DNA of 64,000 nucleotides from positions 2,294,001-2,358,000 of the forward strand of contig NZ_JBFREB010000001.1 of assembly GCF_052114085.1 (NCBI RefSeq), written 5' to 3'. Below are positions 51,608 through 61,201 of the stretch, piece after piece; position 1 is the first letter of the stretch; each line of letters begins with the position of its first letter. The DNA is from Leifsonia sp052114085 (GTDB taxonomy: Bacteria > Actinomycetota > Actinomycetes > Actinomycetales > Microbacteriaceae). The notes beneath the pieces are model-generated. The model was not told the DNA's origin. It saw only the letters and a program-made list of their open reading frames with translations, and searched no databases. The position numbers and the translations under genes were made by a program.

Positions 51608-52543
51608 TCAGTCGCCGATGATGCGCGCACCGTGGACAGGGCCGGTCGCGCGGACCGCGCGGACCCGGGATGCGCTCAGAGCGATCTGGAGGTCGAGGGC
51701 CGAGTCGAGGTCGGACGTCAGGAACGCGACCGTCGGCCCCGATCCGGACACGATCCCGGCAAGGGCGCCGTTCATCTCACCCAGCTCGATGACGTCGGCG
51801 ATCTCCGGCACGAGGTGGATGGCCGGGGCCTGCAAGTCGTTGGTGAGCGCCTCGGCGAGCATGGCCGCGTCGCCTGCGCGCAGGGCCTGCAGCACCGCGG
51901 AGTCGACGCTGGGCGTCAGCTGCGCCGGCGCGATGTCGCGGACGTGCCGCTCGCGGTGGCGGTCGAGCTCGCTGTAGACGCGTGGCGTGCTCAGCTCACC
52001 CTCGGGCAGCGCCAGCACCCAGTGGAACTGTCCGGTCGCGAGCGCTGGGCTCAGGCGATCGCCGCGTCCCGTGCCGATGGCGGTGCCACCGACCAGCGCG
52101 AACGGCACATCGGCGCCGAGCCGGGCGGCCAAGGCGAGCAGTTCTTCTCGACCGATGTCGGTCCCCCACAGGGCGTCGCAGGCGACGAGGGTGGCGGCAG
52201 CGTCGGCCGAGCCTCCGCCCATCCCGCCCGCGACGGGCACGTGCTTGTCGATCTCCAGGCGGACACCGCCCGAGTAGCCGGTGCGCTTCGCGAGTAGTCG
52301 CGCCGCCTTGATCGCCAGGTTGGCGTCATCGAGCGGGAGGTTGGTGGTGTCGATGCTGCCGCCGAAGGTCAGCGAGTAGTCGTCCGCCGGATAGGCGCGG
52401 ACATCCTCATAGAGCGACAACGCCTGGTAGGCGGTGGCGACGTCGTGGTAGCCGTCTTCCATGACGGCGCCGACGCGCATGAAGACATTGATCTTGCCGG
52501 GAGCACGAACGTGCACGCTGTCAACGTCCCACCCGTCCACCAT
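51608..52543 (-). CDS. ispE: 4-diphosphocytidyl-2-C-methyl-D-erythritol kinase
   Basis: A 311-residue GHMP kinase. VRAPGKINVFMRVG at the N-terminus, the ATP-binding VPVAGGMGGGSADAAATL in the middle and VSGSGPTVAFL near the C-terminus. It phosphorylates CDP-methylerythritol in the non-mevalonate isoprenoid pathway. It lies 52 bp after ksgA on the same strand, in the order metG-tatD-ksgA-ispE. Confidence 0.95.
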   Translation of the reverse strand: MVDGWDVDSVHVRAPGKINVFMRVGAVMEDGYHDVATAYQALSLYEDVRAYPADDYSLTFGGSIDTTNLPLDDANLAIKAARLLAKRTGYSGGVRLEIDKHVPVAGGMGGGSADAAATLVACDALWGTDIGREELLALAARLGADVPFALVGGTAIGTGRGDRLSPALATGQFHWVLALPEGELSTPRVYSELDRHRERHVRDIAPAQLTPSVDSAVLQALRAGDAAMLAEALTNDLQAPAIHLVPEIADVIELGEMNGALAGIVSGSGPTVAFLTSDLDSALDLQIALSASRVRAVRATGPVHGARIIGD

Positions 52544-52595
52544 GCCTCCAACCTACACACCTGGCGGCCTCGCCGCTGTGCGTCTGCTGGACGCG

Positions 52596-53447
52596 TTACG
52601 CGCCGGAAACGGACGCGAGCCGGACGAAGTCCGCGAGCGCCAGCTGCTCACCACGGAGGCTCGGCGCGAGGCCGGCCGCCTCGAGGGCGGTCGCCGCCGA
52701 CGTCGGGTCGCCGAAGACCGGCGCGAGGGCCTGCCGGAGGGTCTTGCGACGCTGCTGGAAGGCCGCATCGACGAGGGCGAATGTCCGCAGCCGGAGTGTC
52801 TCGTCGCCGGGTCGGGCGTCGTGGCGGTCGAACCCCACGAGGACCGAGTCCACGTTCGGCACGGGCCAGAAGACCTGCCGGCTGACCGATCCGGCCGTCC
52901 GCCAGGTGCCGTACCAGGCGGCCTTCACGCTGGGTGCTCCGTAGACCTTTGAGCCGGGTCCGGCCGCGATCCGGTGGCCGACCTCGGCCTGAACCATGAC
53001 CACGCCCGAGCGGAGGCTGGGGAAGCGTTCCAGGAAGTGCAGGAGCACGGGAACCGAGATGTTGTAGGGGAGGTTGGCGACCAGTCGCACCGGATCGGCC
53101 GGGAGCTCGGTCACGGCGAGCGCGTCGCGGTGCACGACCGTGAGCCTCGTGGCGGCGTCCGGCGCCATCTGGGCGACGGTCGTCGGCAGTTGTCCGGCCA
53201 GGCGGCCGTCGATCTCGACGGCGACGACATCCGCTCCGGCCTCGAGCAGGCCGAGCGTCAGGGAACCGAGACCCGGGCCGATCTCGACCACGCTCTCACC
53301 GGGCTGCACCTCGGCGATGCGGACGATGCGTCGGACGGTGTTCGCGTCGATGACGAAGTTCTGTCCGAGCTTCTTGGTCGGCGTGACGTCGAGCAGCTCC
53401 GCGAGGTCGCGGATCTCGGCGGGCCCGAGCAGGCGCAGCTCGCTCAC
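52596..53447 (-). CDS. rsmA: 16S rRNA dimethyladenosine transferase KsgA
   Basis: A 283-residue methyltransferase. TPTKKLGQNFVIDANTVRRI, motif I VEIGPGLGSLTLGLLE, and the catalytic NLPYN in VANLPYNISVPVLLHFLE. It dimethylates two adjacent adenines near the 3' end of 16S rRNA. The GTG start overlaps the TatD stop by 4 bp. In mycobacteria a resuscitation factor gene precedes ksgA; here none does. Confidence 0.96.
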   Translation of the reverse strand: MSELRLLGPAEIRDLAELLDVTPTKKLGQNFVIDANTVRRIVRIAEVQPGESVVEIGPGLGSLTLGLLEAGADVVAVEIDGRLAGQLPTTVAQMAPDAATRLTVVHRDALAVTELPADPVRLVANLPYNISVPVLLHFLERFPSLRSGVVMVQAEVGHRIAAGPGSKVYGAPSVKAAWYGTWRTAGSVSRQVFWPVPNVDSVLVGFDRHDARPGDETLRLRTFALVDAAFQQRRKTLRQALAPVFGDPTSAATALEAAGLAPSLRGEQLALADFVRLASVSGA

Positions 53448-54373
53448 GCGATGATCCCGATCGGGCGGGTCGGAGGCGGCCCGACCGGCTCGCTGTCCCA
53501 CCGGCCGTAGACCAGCTCGGTATTCGAGTTGATCTGCGCGGCGAGCGTTGACGCATCGGTACCGATCACGTCGGCCATCGCCCGGAGGGTGTGCGGGATG
53601 AGGTACGGCGCGTTCGGCCGGCCGCGGAACGGCACGGGCGTCAGGAACGGGGCGTCCGTCTCGACCATGATCAGGTTGCGGGGAGCCGCGGCCAGCGCTT
53701 CGCGCAGCTTCGGCGCGTTCTTGAAGGTGACGGTGCCCGCGAACGACATGTACCAGCCGTTGTCGGCGCAGACCTGGGCCAGCTCGACGTCGCCGGAGAA
53801 GCAGTGGAACACCGTCCGTTCCGGGGCGCCCACCCGCTTGAGAGTCGCGACGACGTCGGCGTGGGCGTCACGGTCGTGGATCTGCAGCGCGATGCCGTTC
53901 TGCTTGGCGATCTCGATGTGCGCTTCGAACGACCGGACCTGCGCCTCGCGTCGTGGCCCCTCCTCGGTGCGGAAGAAGTCGAGGCCGGTCTCTCCGACGG
54001 CCCGGACGCGGGGTCGGCCGGCAAGCTCGGAGATCACCGCGAGGGCGTCATCCAACTCGCCGCGCTCGGCGTAATCCGGGGCATCGTTGGGATGCAGAGC
54101 CACCGCCGCGAGCATGCGCGGCTCGATCGCCGCCGTCTCCGCCGACCAGCGGGACGTCTCTACGTCGTTGCCGACCTGGACTACTCCGCGGACACCGACG
54201 CTGGACGCCCGGTCCAACTGCTCCCGGTAGTCCAGCGGCTCGACGCCGTCGGCCATCTCCAGATGCGTGTGGTTGTCGTAGACGGGGACGACGAGCGCCT
54301 CGGGGAGCGGTGGGTAGGCCAGGTCGCGGCCGTCGGTGACATGCCGCTGCCGGACGAACGACGGGTCCGTCAT
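53444..54373 (-). CDS. TatD family metal-dependent hydrolase
   Basis: A 309-residue TIM-barrel hydrolase. The first metal site is YDNHTHLEM, followed by VALHPNDAPDY, VGETGLDFFRTEEG, the site in LQIHDRDAHADV and FHCFSGDVELA, and the final Asp in METDAPFLTPVPFRG. TatD proteins are 3'-5' DNases. It overlaps both metG and ksgA by 4 bp. The N-terminus has about 40 residues before the first motif, longer than E. coli TatD. Confidence 0.94.
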   Translation of the reverse strand: MTDPSFVRQRHVTDGRDLAYPPLPEALVVPVYDNHTHLEMADGVEPLDYREQLDRASSVGVRGVVQVGNDVETSRWSAETAAIEPRMLAAVALHPNDAPDYAERGELDDALAVISELAGRPRVRAVGETGLDFFRTEEGPRREAQVRSFEAHIEIAKQNGIALQIHDRDAHADVVATLKRVGAPERTVFHCFSGDVELAQVCADNGWYMSFAGTVTFKNAPKLREALAAAPRNLIMVETDAPFLTPVPFRGRPNAPYLIPHTLRAMADVIGTDASTLAAQINSNTELVYGRWDSEPVGPPPTRPIGIIA

Positions 54374-55959
54374 ACCGCGGCGACCGCCTCCGCATCGATC
54401 CGCGGGAACAGCGCCTGCAGGCCGTTGACCTCGGTGCCCGCCGGAAGCTGACCCCACGCGCCGGCCGTGCGGAGCGGTTGCGCGTCGAGCGCACCGAGCT
54501 CCCCCTCGACGCCGAGCGCCTCCCACAGCGTGGTCGTCGCGGCCGGGATGACCGGCGAGAGCAGCACCGCCAGCGCGCGGAGGCCCTCGGCTGCGGTGTA
54601 CAGGATCGTCCCGAGGCGCTCGCGACGGGCCTCGTCTTTCGCCAGCGTCCAGGGCTCCTGCTCGGTGATGTACCCGTTCAACTCGTCGACGATGCGCCAG
54701 ATCGCGGTGAGGGCGTCGTGGATCGCCAGCCGCGAGATGGCCGCATCGGCGTCGGCCGCTGCCGTCCGGACGACCTCCTGGATGCGCAGGTCGGCCTCCT
54801 CGTACTCGCCGGCCGGCGGCACGATCCCCTCGTAGTAGCGCGTCACCATGGCGACGACCCGGGATGCGAGGTTGCCGAAGCCGTTGGCGAGCTCCGCTTG
54901 GTAGCGCGCAGCGAGGTCCTCCCAGCTGAACGAGCCGTCCTGCCCGAAGTTGATCGCACGCATGAAGTAGTAGCGGAACGCGTCCGAACCGAAGGTGTCG
55001 GTGATCTGGGTCGGCGCGATGCCCGTCAGCTTCGATTTGGACATCTTCTCGCCGCCCACGAGCAGCCAGCCGTGACCGAAGACGCGCCGCGGCACCTCGA
55101 GACCGGCGGCCATGAGCATGGCCGGCCAGATGACCGCGTGGAAACGGAGGATGTCTTTGCCGACCAGGTGGTTCGCCGGCCAGCGGCGGGCGAACTCCTC
55201 GTCGTCCTGGCCGTAGCCGACCGCGGTGATGTAGTTGAGGAGCGCGTCGAACCAGACGTAGACGACGTGGGACTCATCCCACGGCACCTTGATGCCCCAG
55301 TCGAAGCTCGACCGCGAGATCGACAGGTCGGAGAGTCCCTGGCGCACGAAGCTGACGACCTCGTTGCGCGCCGACTCGGGCTGCACGAAGTCGGGCCGCT
55401 CTTCGTACAGGGCGAGCAGCCGGTCGGCGAACTGGCTCATGCGGAAGAAGTAGTTCTTCTCCTGCAGCAGCTCCAGCGGCTTCGAGTGGATGGCGCAGAC
55501 CTTCTGGCCCTCGTACTCCCCCGTGCCGTCGACGATCTCGCTCTGCGGCTTGAACTCCTCGCAGCCCACGCAGTACAGCGCCTCGTACTCGCCCGCGTAG
55601 ATGTAGCCGTCGTCGTACAGCTTCTGCAGGAACTTCTGGACGTTGACCTCGTGCCGCTCGTCCGTGGTGCGGATGAAGTCGTCGTTGGAGATGTCGATGG
55701 TCTCGAGCAGCGGCAGCCATTCCTCGGTCACGAGCTTGTCCGCCCACTGCTTCGGCGTCGTGCCGTTGGCGGTGGCGGTGCGCAGGATCTTCTGGCCGTG
55801 CTCGTCAGTGCCCGTCAGCAGCCAGGTGTCATCGCCGGCCTGACGGTGCCAGCGGGCGAGGACGTCGGCCGCGACCTCCGTGTACGCATGCCCGATGTGC
55901 GGGACATCATTCACGTAGAAGATCGGCGTGGTGATGTAGAAGGAAGAGCCATCGGACAT
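54370..55959 (-). CDS. metG: Methionyl-tRNA synthetase
   Basis: A 529-residue class I synthetase without the C-terminal dimerisation domain. VNDVPHIGHAYTEVAADVLARW holds the HIGH motif, CVGCEEF with flanking residues is the metal knuckle, and GGEKMSKSKLTG is the KMSKS loop. The ATG at 55959 is chosen over one three codons upstream because a TAGGAT box lies seven bases before it and overlaps the upstream ATG. It heads the metG-tatD-ksgA-ispE unit. Confidence 0.96.
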   Translation of the reverse strand: MSDGSSFYITTPIFYVNDVPHIGHAYTEVAADVLARWHRQAGDDTWLLTGTDEHGQKILRTATANGTTPKQWADKLVTEEWLPLLETIDISNDDFIRTTDERHEVNVQKFLQKLYDDGYIYAGEYEALYCVGCEEFKPQSEIVDGTGEYEGQKVCAIHSKPLELLQEKNYFFRMSQFADRLLALYEERPDFVQPESARNEVVSFVRQGLSDLSISRSSFDWGIKVPWDESHVVYVWFDALLNYITAVGYGQDDEEFARRWPANHLVGKDILRFHAVIWPAMLMAAGLEVPRRVFGHGWLLVGGEKMSKSKLTGIAPTQITDTFGSDAFRYYFMRAINFGQDGSFSWEDLAARYQAELANGFGNLASRVVAMVTRYYEGIVPPAGEYEEADLRIQEVVRTAAADADAAISRLAIHDALTAIWRIVDELNGYITEQEPWTLAKDEARRERLGTILYTAAEGLRALAVLLSPVIPAATTTLWEALGVEGELGALDAQPLRTAGAWGQLPAGTEVNGLQALFPRIDAEAVAAV

Positions 55960-55966
55960 GGTGACC

Positions 55967-55972
55967 ATCCTA
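55967..55972 (-). promoter_or_regulatory. -10 box of metG
   Basis: TAGGAT on the minus strand, seven bases before the chosen metG start; implies a leaderless message for the operon. Confidence 0.5.
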
Positions 55973-56000
55973 CGGGCGCGGGCGCGCGCGATCCCGCGTG

Positions 56001-56831
56001 TTACTCCGCCTGTGGAGAACGCCGGGCGAGTGCCGCCTGGTACAAGTCGCGCTTGCTCAGTCCGGTGGCCTCCGCGACCTCCGCCGCCGCCTCCTTGAGG
56101 CGGGTCCCGGCCGCGACCAGCGCCACCACCTGCTCCACCGCCGCCTCGGGGTCGGCCTCCCGCGCGGGCGCTCCCGCGACCACGATGACGATCTCGCCGC
56201 GAACGCCGTCGGCGGCCCAGGCGGCGAGCTCGGCCGCAGTTCCGCGCCGGACCTCCTCGTACAGCTTGGTCAGCTCCCGGCAGACGACCACGCGGCGGTC
56301 TGCGCCCAGCGCCGTCGCGATGTCGCCGAGGGAGGCGGCCAGACGATTCGGCGACTCGAAGAACACCATGGTGCGCGGCTCCGCGGCCACAACCCGCAGG
56401 GTCGACAACCGTTCGCCCTGCTTACGCGGCAGGAAGCCTTCGAACGTGAAGCGGTCGGTCGGCAGGCCGGACACGGCGAGCGCGGTCAGCACCGCCGAGG
56501 GCCCGGGCAGCGCCGTCACCGTGACGCCCGCCGCGGCGGCGGCTTCGACCAGGTGGAAGCCGGGATCGCTGACCGTCGGCATGCCCGCGTCGGAGAGCAG
56601 CACCACATCCTGGTCGCGCGCCAGTTCGACGAGCTCCCCCGCGCGCTCCCGCTCGTTGTGATCGTGCAGGGCGATCAGCCGGGGCCGATTCGTGACGCCC
56701 AGTCCGGCGAGCAGCCGCTGGGCGACGCGCGTGTCCTCCGCGGCGACGACCGTGGCCGTGCCGAGCACCTCCACCAGTCGACGGGAGGCGTCCCCCAGGT
56801 TGCCGATCGGCGTGGCGGCGAGGATGATCAT
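56001..56831 (-). CDS. rsmI: 16S rRNA (cytidine-1402-2'-O)-methyltransferase RsmI
   Basis: A 276-residue tetrapyrrole-methylase-fold enzyme. MIILAATPIGNLGDASRRL opens it; VAAEDTRVAQRLL, LLSDAGMPTVSDPG, TALPGPSAVLTALAVSGLP and FEGFLPRK are RsmI hallmarks. The start is the ATG of MIILAATP; residues upstream are not conserved. It is divergent from the mannosyltransferase gene, as in other actinobacteria, and the two starts are 58 bp apart. Confidence 0.95.
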   Translation of the reverse strand: MIILAATPIGNLGDASRRLVEVLGTATVVAAEDTRVAQRLLAGLGVTNRPRLIALHDHNERERAGELVELARDQDVVLLSDAGMPTVSDPGFHLVEAAAAAGVTVTALPGPSAVLTALAVSGLPTDRFTFEGFLPRKQGERLSTLRVVAAEPRTMVFFESPNRLAASLGDIATALGADRRVVVCRELTKLYEEVRRGTAAELAAWAADGVRGEIVIVVAGAPAREADPEAAVEQVVALVAAGTRLKEAAAEVAEATGLSKRDLYQAALARRSPQAE

Positions 56832-56876
56832 GGCTTCTAGTCTGTCAGCCGAAAGGCGATACGAAGGCTCCGCCCC

Positions 56877-56882
56877 TAGCAT
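56877..56882 (+). promoter_or_regulatory. -10 box of the mannosyltransferase gene
   Basis: TAGCAT ends six bases before the GTG at 56889; leaderless arrangement. Confidence 0.45.
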
Positions 56883-56888
56883 GGCCTG

Positions 56889-58502
56889 GTGACTTCAGCA
56901 CCCCTGACCGCCGCCCCGGCCGCGCACGTCGCCCCGGTTCGCGTCGGCAGCCGCCTCGACGACTGGTGGGCGCGCGTCCTGCGCACCCCCACGAGGATGC
57001 GGCTCTGGTACTGGGGAGCGCCGATCGGCGTGACCCTGCTCGCGGCGATCCTGCGGTTGTGGAACCTGGGCCAGCCCCACGCGCTGGTGTTCGACGAGAC
57101 CTTCTACGTGAAAGACGCCTGGTCGACCTGGAACCTCGGCTACGAGGGCAGCTGGCCCGACAAGGCGGACGCCCGCTTCGCCGCAGGAGAGACCCAGATC
57201 TTCTCGTCCGATCCGTCGTTCGTCGCCCATCCACCGCTCGGCAAGTGGCTGATCGGGCTGGGGATGGCCGCCACCGGCGCCGGAAACTCGTTCGGCTGGC
57301 GGGTGTCGACCGCGATCGCGGGCACGATCGCCGTGTTGCTCGTCTTCCTGATCGCACGGATGCTGTTCCGCTCCACGATGCTGGCGACGATCGCGGGCTT
57401 CCTGTTCGCGATCGACGGCCACGCCATCGTGATGAGCCGCGTCGCCCTGCTCGACAACTTCGTGATGTTCTTCGCGCTGCTGGCGTTCTGCTGCGTCCTC
57501 CGCGACCGGAAGTGGTCGGCCGACCGGCTGGCGGCCCGGGTGGCCGCGGAGCGCTCCGCCGGGCGCGATCCGGCCTGGGGGCCGGTGCTGTGGTGGCGTC
57601 CGTGGCTGATCGCCGCCGGCATCCTGTGCGGGCTGTGCGCCGGCGTGAAGTGGACGGGGTTCTACTTCCTCGCCTTCTTCGCGGTCTACACGGTGGTGGT
57701 GGATGCAGTGGCCCGCCGCCGAGAGAAGCTCCCGTTCCACATCAGCGGAGCACTGCTCAAGCAAGCACCCGCCACCTTCGTGCTCATGGTGCCGCTGGCG
57801 TTCGTCGCCTATGTCGCCACCTGGGCGGGCTGGATCTTCTCGAGGGACGGCTACTACCGCAACTGGGCTGCTGCCGCGCACGGGCAGTGGACCGGCGCGC
57901 TGGCCTGGGTTCCGGCGTGGATCCAGAACCTCTGGCACTACCAGACCGAGATGTACAACTACAGCATCAACCTGCACACGCCGCATCCCTACCAGTCGAA
58001 CCCGCTGACGTGGACGCTGATGCTGCGGCCGACGAGCATGTACTACGTGGGCACGACGCAGGGCCAGAGCGGGTGCGCGTCCGCCTCGTGCTCGGCGGCG
58101 ATCACTTCGCTCGGAAACCCGCTGATCTGGTGGGCGGGCACCGCTGCGATCCTGTTCCTGGCCTACTGGCTGGTCCGCACCCGGGACTGGCGGATCGGCC
58201 TCATCCTGACCGGGCTCGCGGCGGGATACCTGCCCTGGTGGCTGTACATGGGTCGCACCATCTTCACCTTCTACGCGATCGCGTTCGAGCCGTACCTCAT
58301 CCTTGCGCTGGCAGCGGCGATCGGGATGGTACTGGGCCGCCGATCGGACCCGGAACCGCGACGGAAGCGGGGCATCCTGTGGACCGGCGTGTTCCTGGCC
58401 GCCTGCGCGGTGGTGAGCGCGTTCTTCTGGCCGATCTGGACGGGACAGCAGGTGCCGTTCTGGTTCTGGCAGATCCACATGTGGCTGCCCAGCTGGGTGT
58501 GA
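56889..58502 (+). CDS. pmt: Dolichyl-phosphate-mannose-protein mannosyltransferase (PMT)
   Basis: A 537-residue GT39 membrane enzyme with about eleven helices. The first periplasmic loop has HALVFDETFYVKDAW with the catalytic acidic pair at residues 69-70, then FVAHPPLGKWLIGLG. GVKWTGFYFLAFFAVYTVVV and YQSNPLTWTLMLRP are further PMT features. It transfers mannose from polyprenyl phosphate to Ser/Thr of secreted proteins, in step with Sec export. The start is GTG. Confidence 0.94.
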   Translation: MTSAPLTAAPAAHVAPVRVGSRLDDWWARVLRTPTRMRLWYWGAPIGVTLLAAILRLWNLGQPHALVFDETFYVKDAWSTWNLGYEGSWPDKADARFAAGETQIFSSDPSFVAHPPLGKWLIGLGMAATGAGNSFGWRVSTAIAGTIAVLLVFLIARMLFRSTMLATIAGFLFAIDGHAIVMSRVALLDNFVMFFALLAFCCVLRDRKWSADRLAARVAAERSAGRDPAWGPVLWWRPWLIAAGILCGLCAGVKWTGFYFLAFFAVYTVVVDAVARRREKLPFHISGALLKQAPATFVLMVPLAFVAYVATWAGWIFSRDGYYRNWAAAAHGQWTGALAWVPAWIQNLWHYQTEMYNYSINLHTPHPYQSNPLTWTLMLRPTSMYYVGTTQGQSGCASASCSAAITSLGNPLIWWAGTAAILFLAYWLVRTRDWRIGLILTGLAAGYLPWWLYMGRTIFTFYAIAFEPYLILALAAAIGMVLGRRSDPEPRRKRGILWTGVFLAACAVVSAFFWPIWTGQQVPFWFWQIHMWLPSWV

Positions 58503-58558
58503 ATCGACCAACCGCCTGACACTGTGCGGTGTCGGACGTGGGTGGTAGACCGAGGGGT

Positions 58559-60151
58559 ATGAGCGACGCCGAACAGCCCCTGGATCTGGTCCCCCTTCCC
58601 GGGAGCGAGCGCCCCGACCGCCCGGGTTTCCTGGCGCACGGTGGCCTCGCGCCCGACTCCCGCGTCGAGGCGACGCTGGTGCTGCGCCGACGCGCCGAAC
58701 TGCCGGAGAGCGCCTTCGCGCAGCCTCTGAGCCGTGACGAACTGGCCGAGCGCTACGGAGCATCGCCTGCGGACGTGGAGTTGGTCCGCCGGACGCTGGA
58801 GGGCGCCGGTCTGACGGTCGACGAGGTGGATACGGGCGGCCGACGGGTGCGCGTGTCCGGCCCCGTACAGACGGTCGCCCGAGTGTTCGGGACAGACCTC
58901 GCGCAGTCGACACCGGAGGACGCCGGAGACGACGCGCCGACGTACCGGCAGCGCACGGGCGGACTCAGCATCCCGGCCGCGCTGGCGGGCGTCGTTACAG
59001 CGGTGCTCGGGCTCGACGATCGGCCCCAGGCCCGCGCCCAGTTCCGGTACGTTCCGGCCGCGGCCATCAGCACCAGCTACACACCGCCGCAGCTCGGAGA
59101 GGTCTACGCCTTCCCCGAAGGAACCGACGGCAGTGGCCAGACCATCGCGATCATCGAACTGGGCGGCGGGTACGTGCAGTCCGATCTCGACACCTACTTC
59201 GCCGGCCTCGGCATCCCGACACCGTCCGTGACGGCGGTGGGCGTCGACGGCGGGTCGAACGCTCCGGAGGGCAACCCGAACGGCGCCGACGGCGAAGTCA
59301 TGCTCGACATCGAAGTGGCCGGCGCCCTGGCGCCCGGCGCCGCGATCGTCGTCTACTTCGCCCCGAACACGGACGCCGGGTTCCTCGATGCGGTCACCAC
59401 GGCAGCCCACGCCGATCCGACTCCCGCGGCGATCAGCATCAGCTGGGGCCAGTCGGAGGATCAGTGGACCGCCCAGGCGCGGACCGCCTTCGACGAAGCA
59501 CTGCAAGATGCGGCGGCGCTCGGAGTGACCACCACGGCCGCGGCGGGCGACGACGGCAGCAGCGATCGCGTCGGCGACGGACGTCCGCACGTCGACTTCC
59601 CCGCGTCTTCTCCGCACGCGCTCGCCTGCGGCGGCACCCGGTTGGAGGCGGACACCTCGACGGGAGCCGTTCATTCGGAGACCGTGTGGAACAACGGCAC
59701 CGGAGGCGGCGCGACGGGCGGAGGCGTGAGTGCCGTGTTTGCGCTCCCGGCGTGGCAGAAGGGCGTCGGCGTGCCGAGTGGAGCCGACGGGACCGACGCG
59801 GGCGGAGCCGCCAACGGCCGGGGCGGACGCGGTGTGCCCGACGTCTCGGCGGTGGCGGACCCGCAGACCGGCTACCGCATCCGCGTCGACGGACAGGACA
59901 CGGTGATCGGCGGCACCAGCGCGGTCGCCCCGCTCTGGGCGGCGCTCGTGGCGCGGCTCGCCCAGTCGACGGGGAAGCCGCTCGGGCTGGCGCAGCCGCT
60001 GCTCTACGACTCGGTGCGGGCCGGACAGGTCGCGGACGGCTTCCGCGACATCACAACCGGCGACAACGGCGCCTACGCGGCGACGGCCGGCTGGGACGCC
60101 TGCACCGGCCTCGGGGTGCCCGACGGCACGAAGCTGCTGTCCGCACTCTGA
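58559..60151 (+). CDS. Sedolisin (S53) family serine-carboxyl protease
   Basis: A 530-residue protease precursor. A pro-kumamolisin domain covers about 10-160. The catalytic domain has GADGEVMLDIEVAG with Glu246 and Asp250, an oxyanion Asp in AAAGDDGSSD, and the nucleophile Ser in GGTSAVAPLWAAL. The calcium site is in FRDITTGDNG plus GWDACTGLG. The ATG at 58559 follows GAGGGG closely; an in-frame GTG ten codons upstream is possible. No signal peptide is seen with either start, which is odd for an acid-active secreted protease. Confidence 0.9.
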   Translation: MSDAEQPLDLVPLPGSERPDRPGFLAHGGLAPDSRVEATLVLRRRAELPESAFAQPLSRDELAERYGASPADVELVRRTLEGAGLTVDEVDTGGRRVRVSGPVQTVARVFGTDLAQSTPEDAGDDAPTYRQRTGGLSIPAALAGVVTAVLGLDDRPQARAQFRYVPAAAISTSYTPPQLGEVYAFPEGTDGSGQTIAIIELGGGYVQSDLDTYFAGLGIPTPSVTAVGVDGGSNAPEGNPNGADGEVMLDIEVAGALAPGAAIVVYFAPNTDAGFLDAVTTAAHADPTPAAISISWGQSEDQWTAQARTAFDEALQDAAALGVTTTAAAGDDGSSDRVGDGRPHVDFPASSPHALACGGTRLEADTSTGAVHSETVWNNGTGGGATGGGVSAVFALPAWQKGVGVPSGADGTDAGGAANGRGGRGVPDVSAVADPQTGYRIRVDGQDTVIGGTSAVAPLWAALVARLAQSTGKPLGLAQPLLYDSVRAGQVADGFRDITTGDNGAYAATAGWDACTGLGVPDGTKLLSAL

Positions 60152-60175
60152 CCGGAAGCTCGCCAGAATGGATCG

Positions 60176-61201
60176 GTGAGCATTCCCGCCCCTGCCATCC
60201 GACGCCCGCTGCCGTGGCTCGCAGGAGTGGTCGTCTGCGGACTCGCGGCGCTGGCTGCCTGGGCGGTCCACTGGCTGGTCCCGGCGGTCCCGCTGCTGAC
60301 CGCAGCCGTGGTGCTCGGCATCGTGGTGGGCCAGCTTCCGGCCGCGCGGCCGGCGGTCACCGGACGGCTCGCCCCGGGGCTCTCCCTGAGCGCCAAGCGC
60401 CTGATGCGCGTCGGCGTGGTGCTGCTGGGTCTGAAGCTCAGCCTGGGTGACATCGCGGGCCTCGGCTGGGTGACGATCGCCTCGACGGTCGCCGTGGTGC
60501 TGCTCAGCTTCGTCGGGACCTTCTGGATCGGCCGGCTGATGCGCCTGCCCGGTCACCAGCCGCTCCTGATCGCGACGGGATTCTCCATCTGCGGCGCCTC
60601 CGCCATCGGTGCGATGAGCGGGGTCGTGAAGCCGAAGGACGAGGAGGCTGCCACTCCCGTCGCCCTGGTCACCCTGTGCGGCACGCTCGCGATCTTCGTC
60701 CTGCCGCTGCTGTGGCATCCCCTCGGTTTGGATGCGCCCCAGTTCGGCCACTGGGTCGGGGCCGGGGTGCACGACGTCGGGCAGGTCGTCGCCACGGCGC
60801 AGCTGGCGGGCGCCGCGGCGCTGTCCATCGCCGTGGTCGTCAAACTCACCCGCGTGCTCATGCTGGCGCCGATGGTGGCGGTGGCGTCGGTCGTCGAGCG
60901 CCGGCGGCATGTCGAGGGCGATCCGGCGGCGAAGCGCCCGCCGATCGTGCCGCTCTTCGTGGCCGGGTTCCTCGTCGCGGTGCTGGTGCGCACTCTCGTG
61001 CCGCTTCCGACCGCAGTGACGGACGGCGCGGACACTCTGCAGACGGTGCTGCTGGCGATGGCGCTCTTCGGGCTGGGCACGGCGGTGCGGTTGCGCACGC
61101 TGGTCGGCACGGGATGGCGTGCGCTCGTCACGGCGCTGGTGTCGTGGGCGCTGATCGCCGCACTCGCGCTTGCAGCGGTCTGGATCAGCACGGTGGCCTG
61201 A
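60176..61201 (+). CDS. YeiH/UPF0324 family membrane protein
   Basis: A 341-residue polytopic protein from a GTG start, about ten helices. LSAKRLMRVGVVLLGLKLSL, GFSICGASAIGAMSGVVKPKDEE and the HWVGAGVHDVGQVVATA region mark the family, annotated as putative sulfate or sulfonate exporters. It is 24 bp after the sedolisin gene. The nearby O-acetylhomoserine sulfhydrylase gene is also linked to sulfur, but a functional link is not shown. Confidence 0.9.
   Translation: MSIPAPAIRRPLPWLAGVVVCGLAALAAWAVHWLVPAVPLLTAAVVLGIVVGQLPAARPAVTGRLAPGLSLSAKRLMRVGVVLLGLKLSLGDIAGLGWVTIASTVAVVLLSFVGTFWIGRLMRLPGHQPLLIATGFSICGASAIGAMSGVVKPKDEEAATPVALVTLCGTLAIFVLPLLWHPLGLDAPQFGHWVGAGVHDVGQVVATAQLAGAAALSIAVVVKLTRVLMLAPMVAVASVVERRRHVEGDPAAKRPPIVPLFVAGFLVAVLVRTLVPLPTAVTDGADTLQTVLLAMALFGLGTAVRLRTLVGTGWRALVTALVSWALIAALALAAVWISTVA

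Noticed and set aside
53440..53450. A hidden rpf gene between tatD and ksgA
   Set aside because: The genes overlap by 4 bp, so there is no room.
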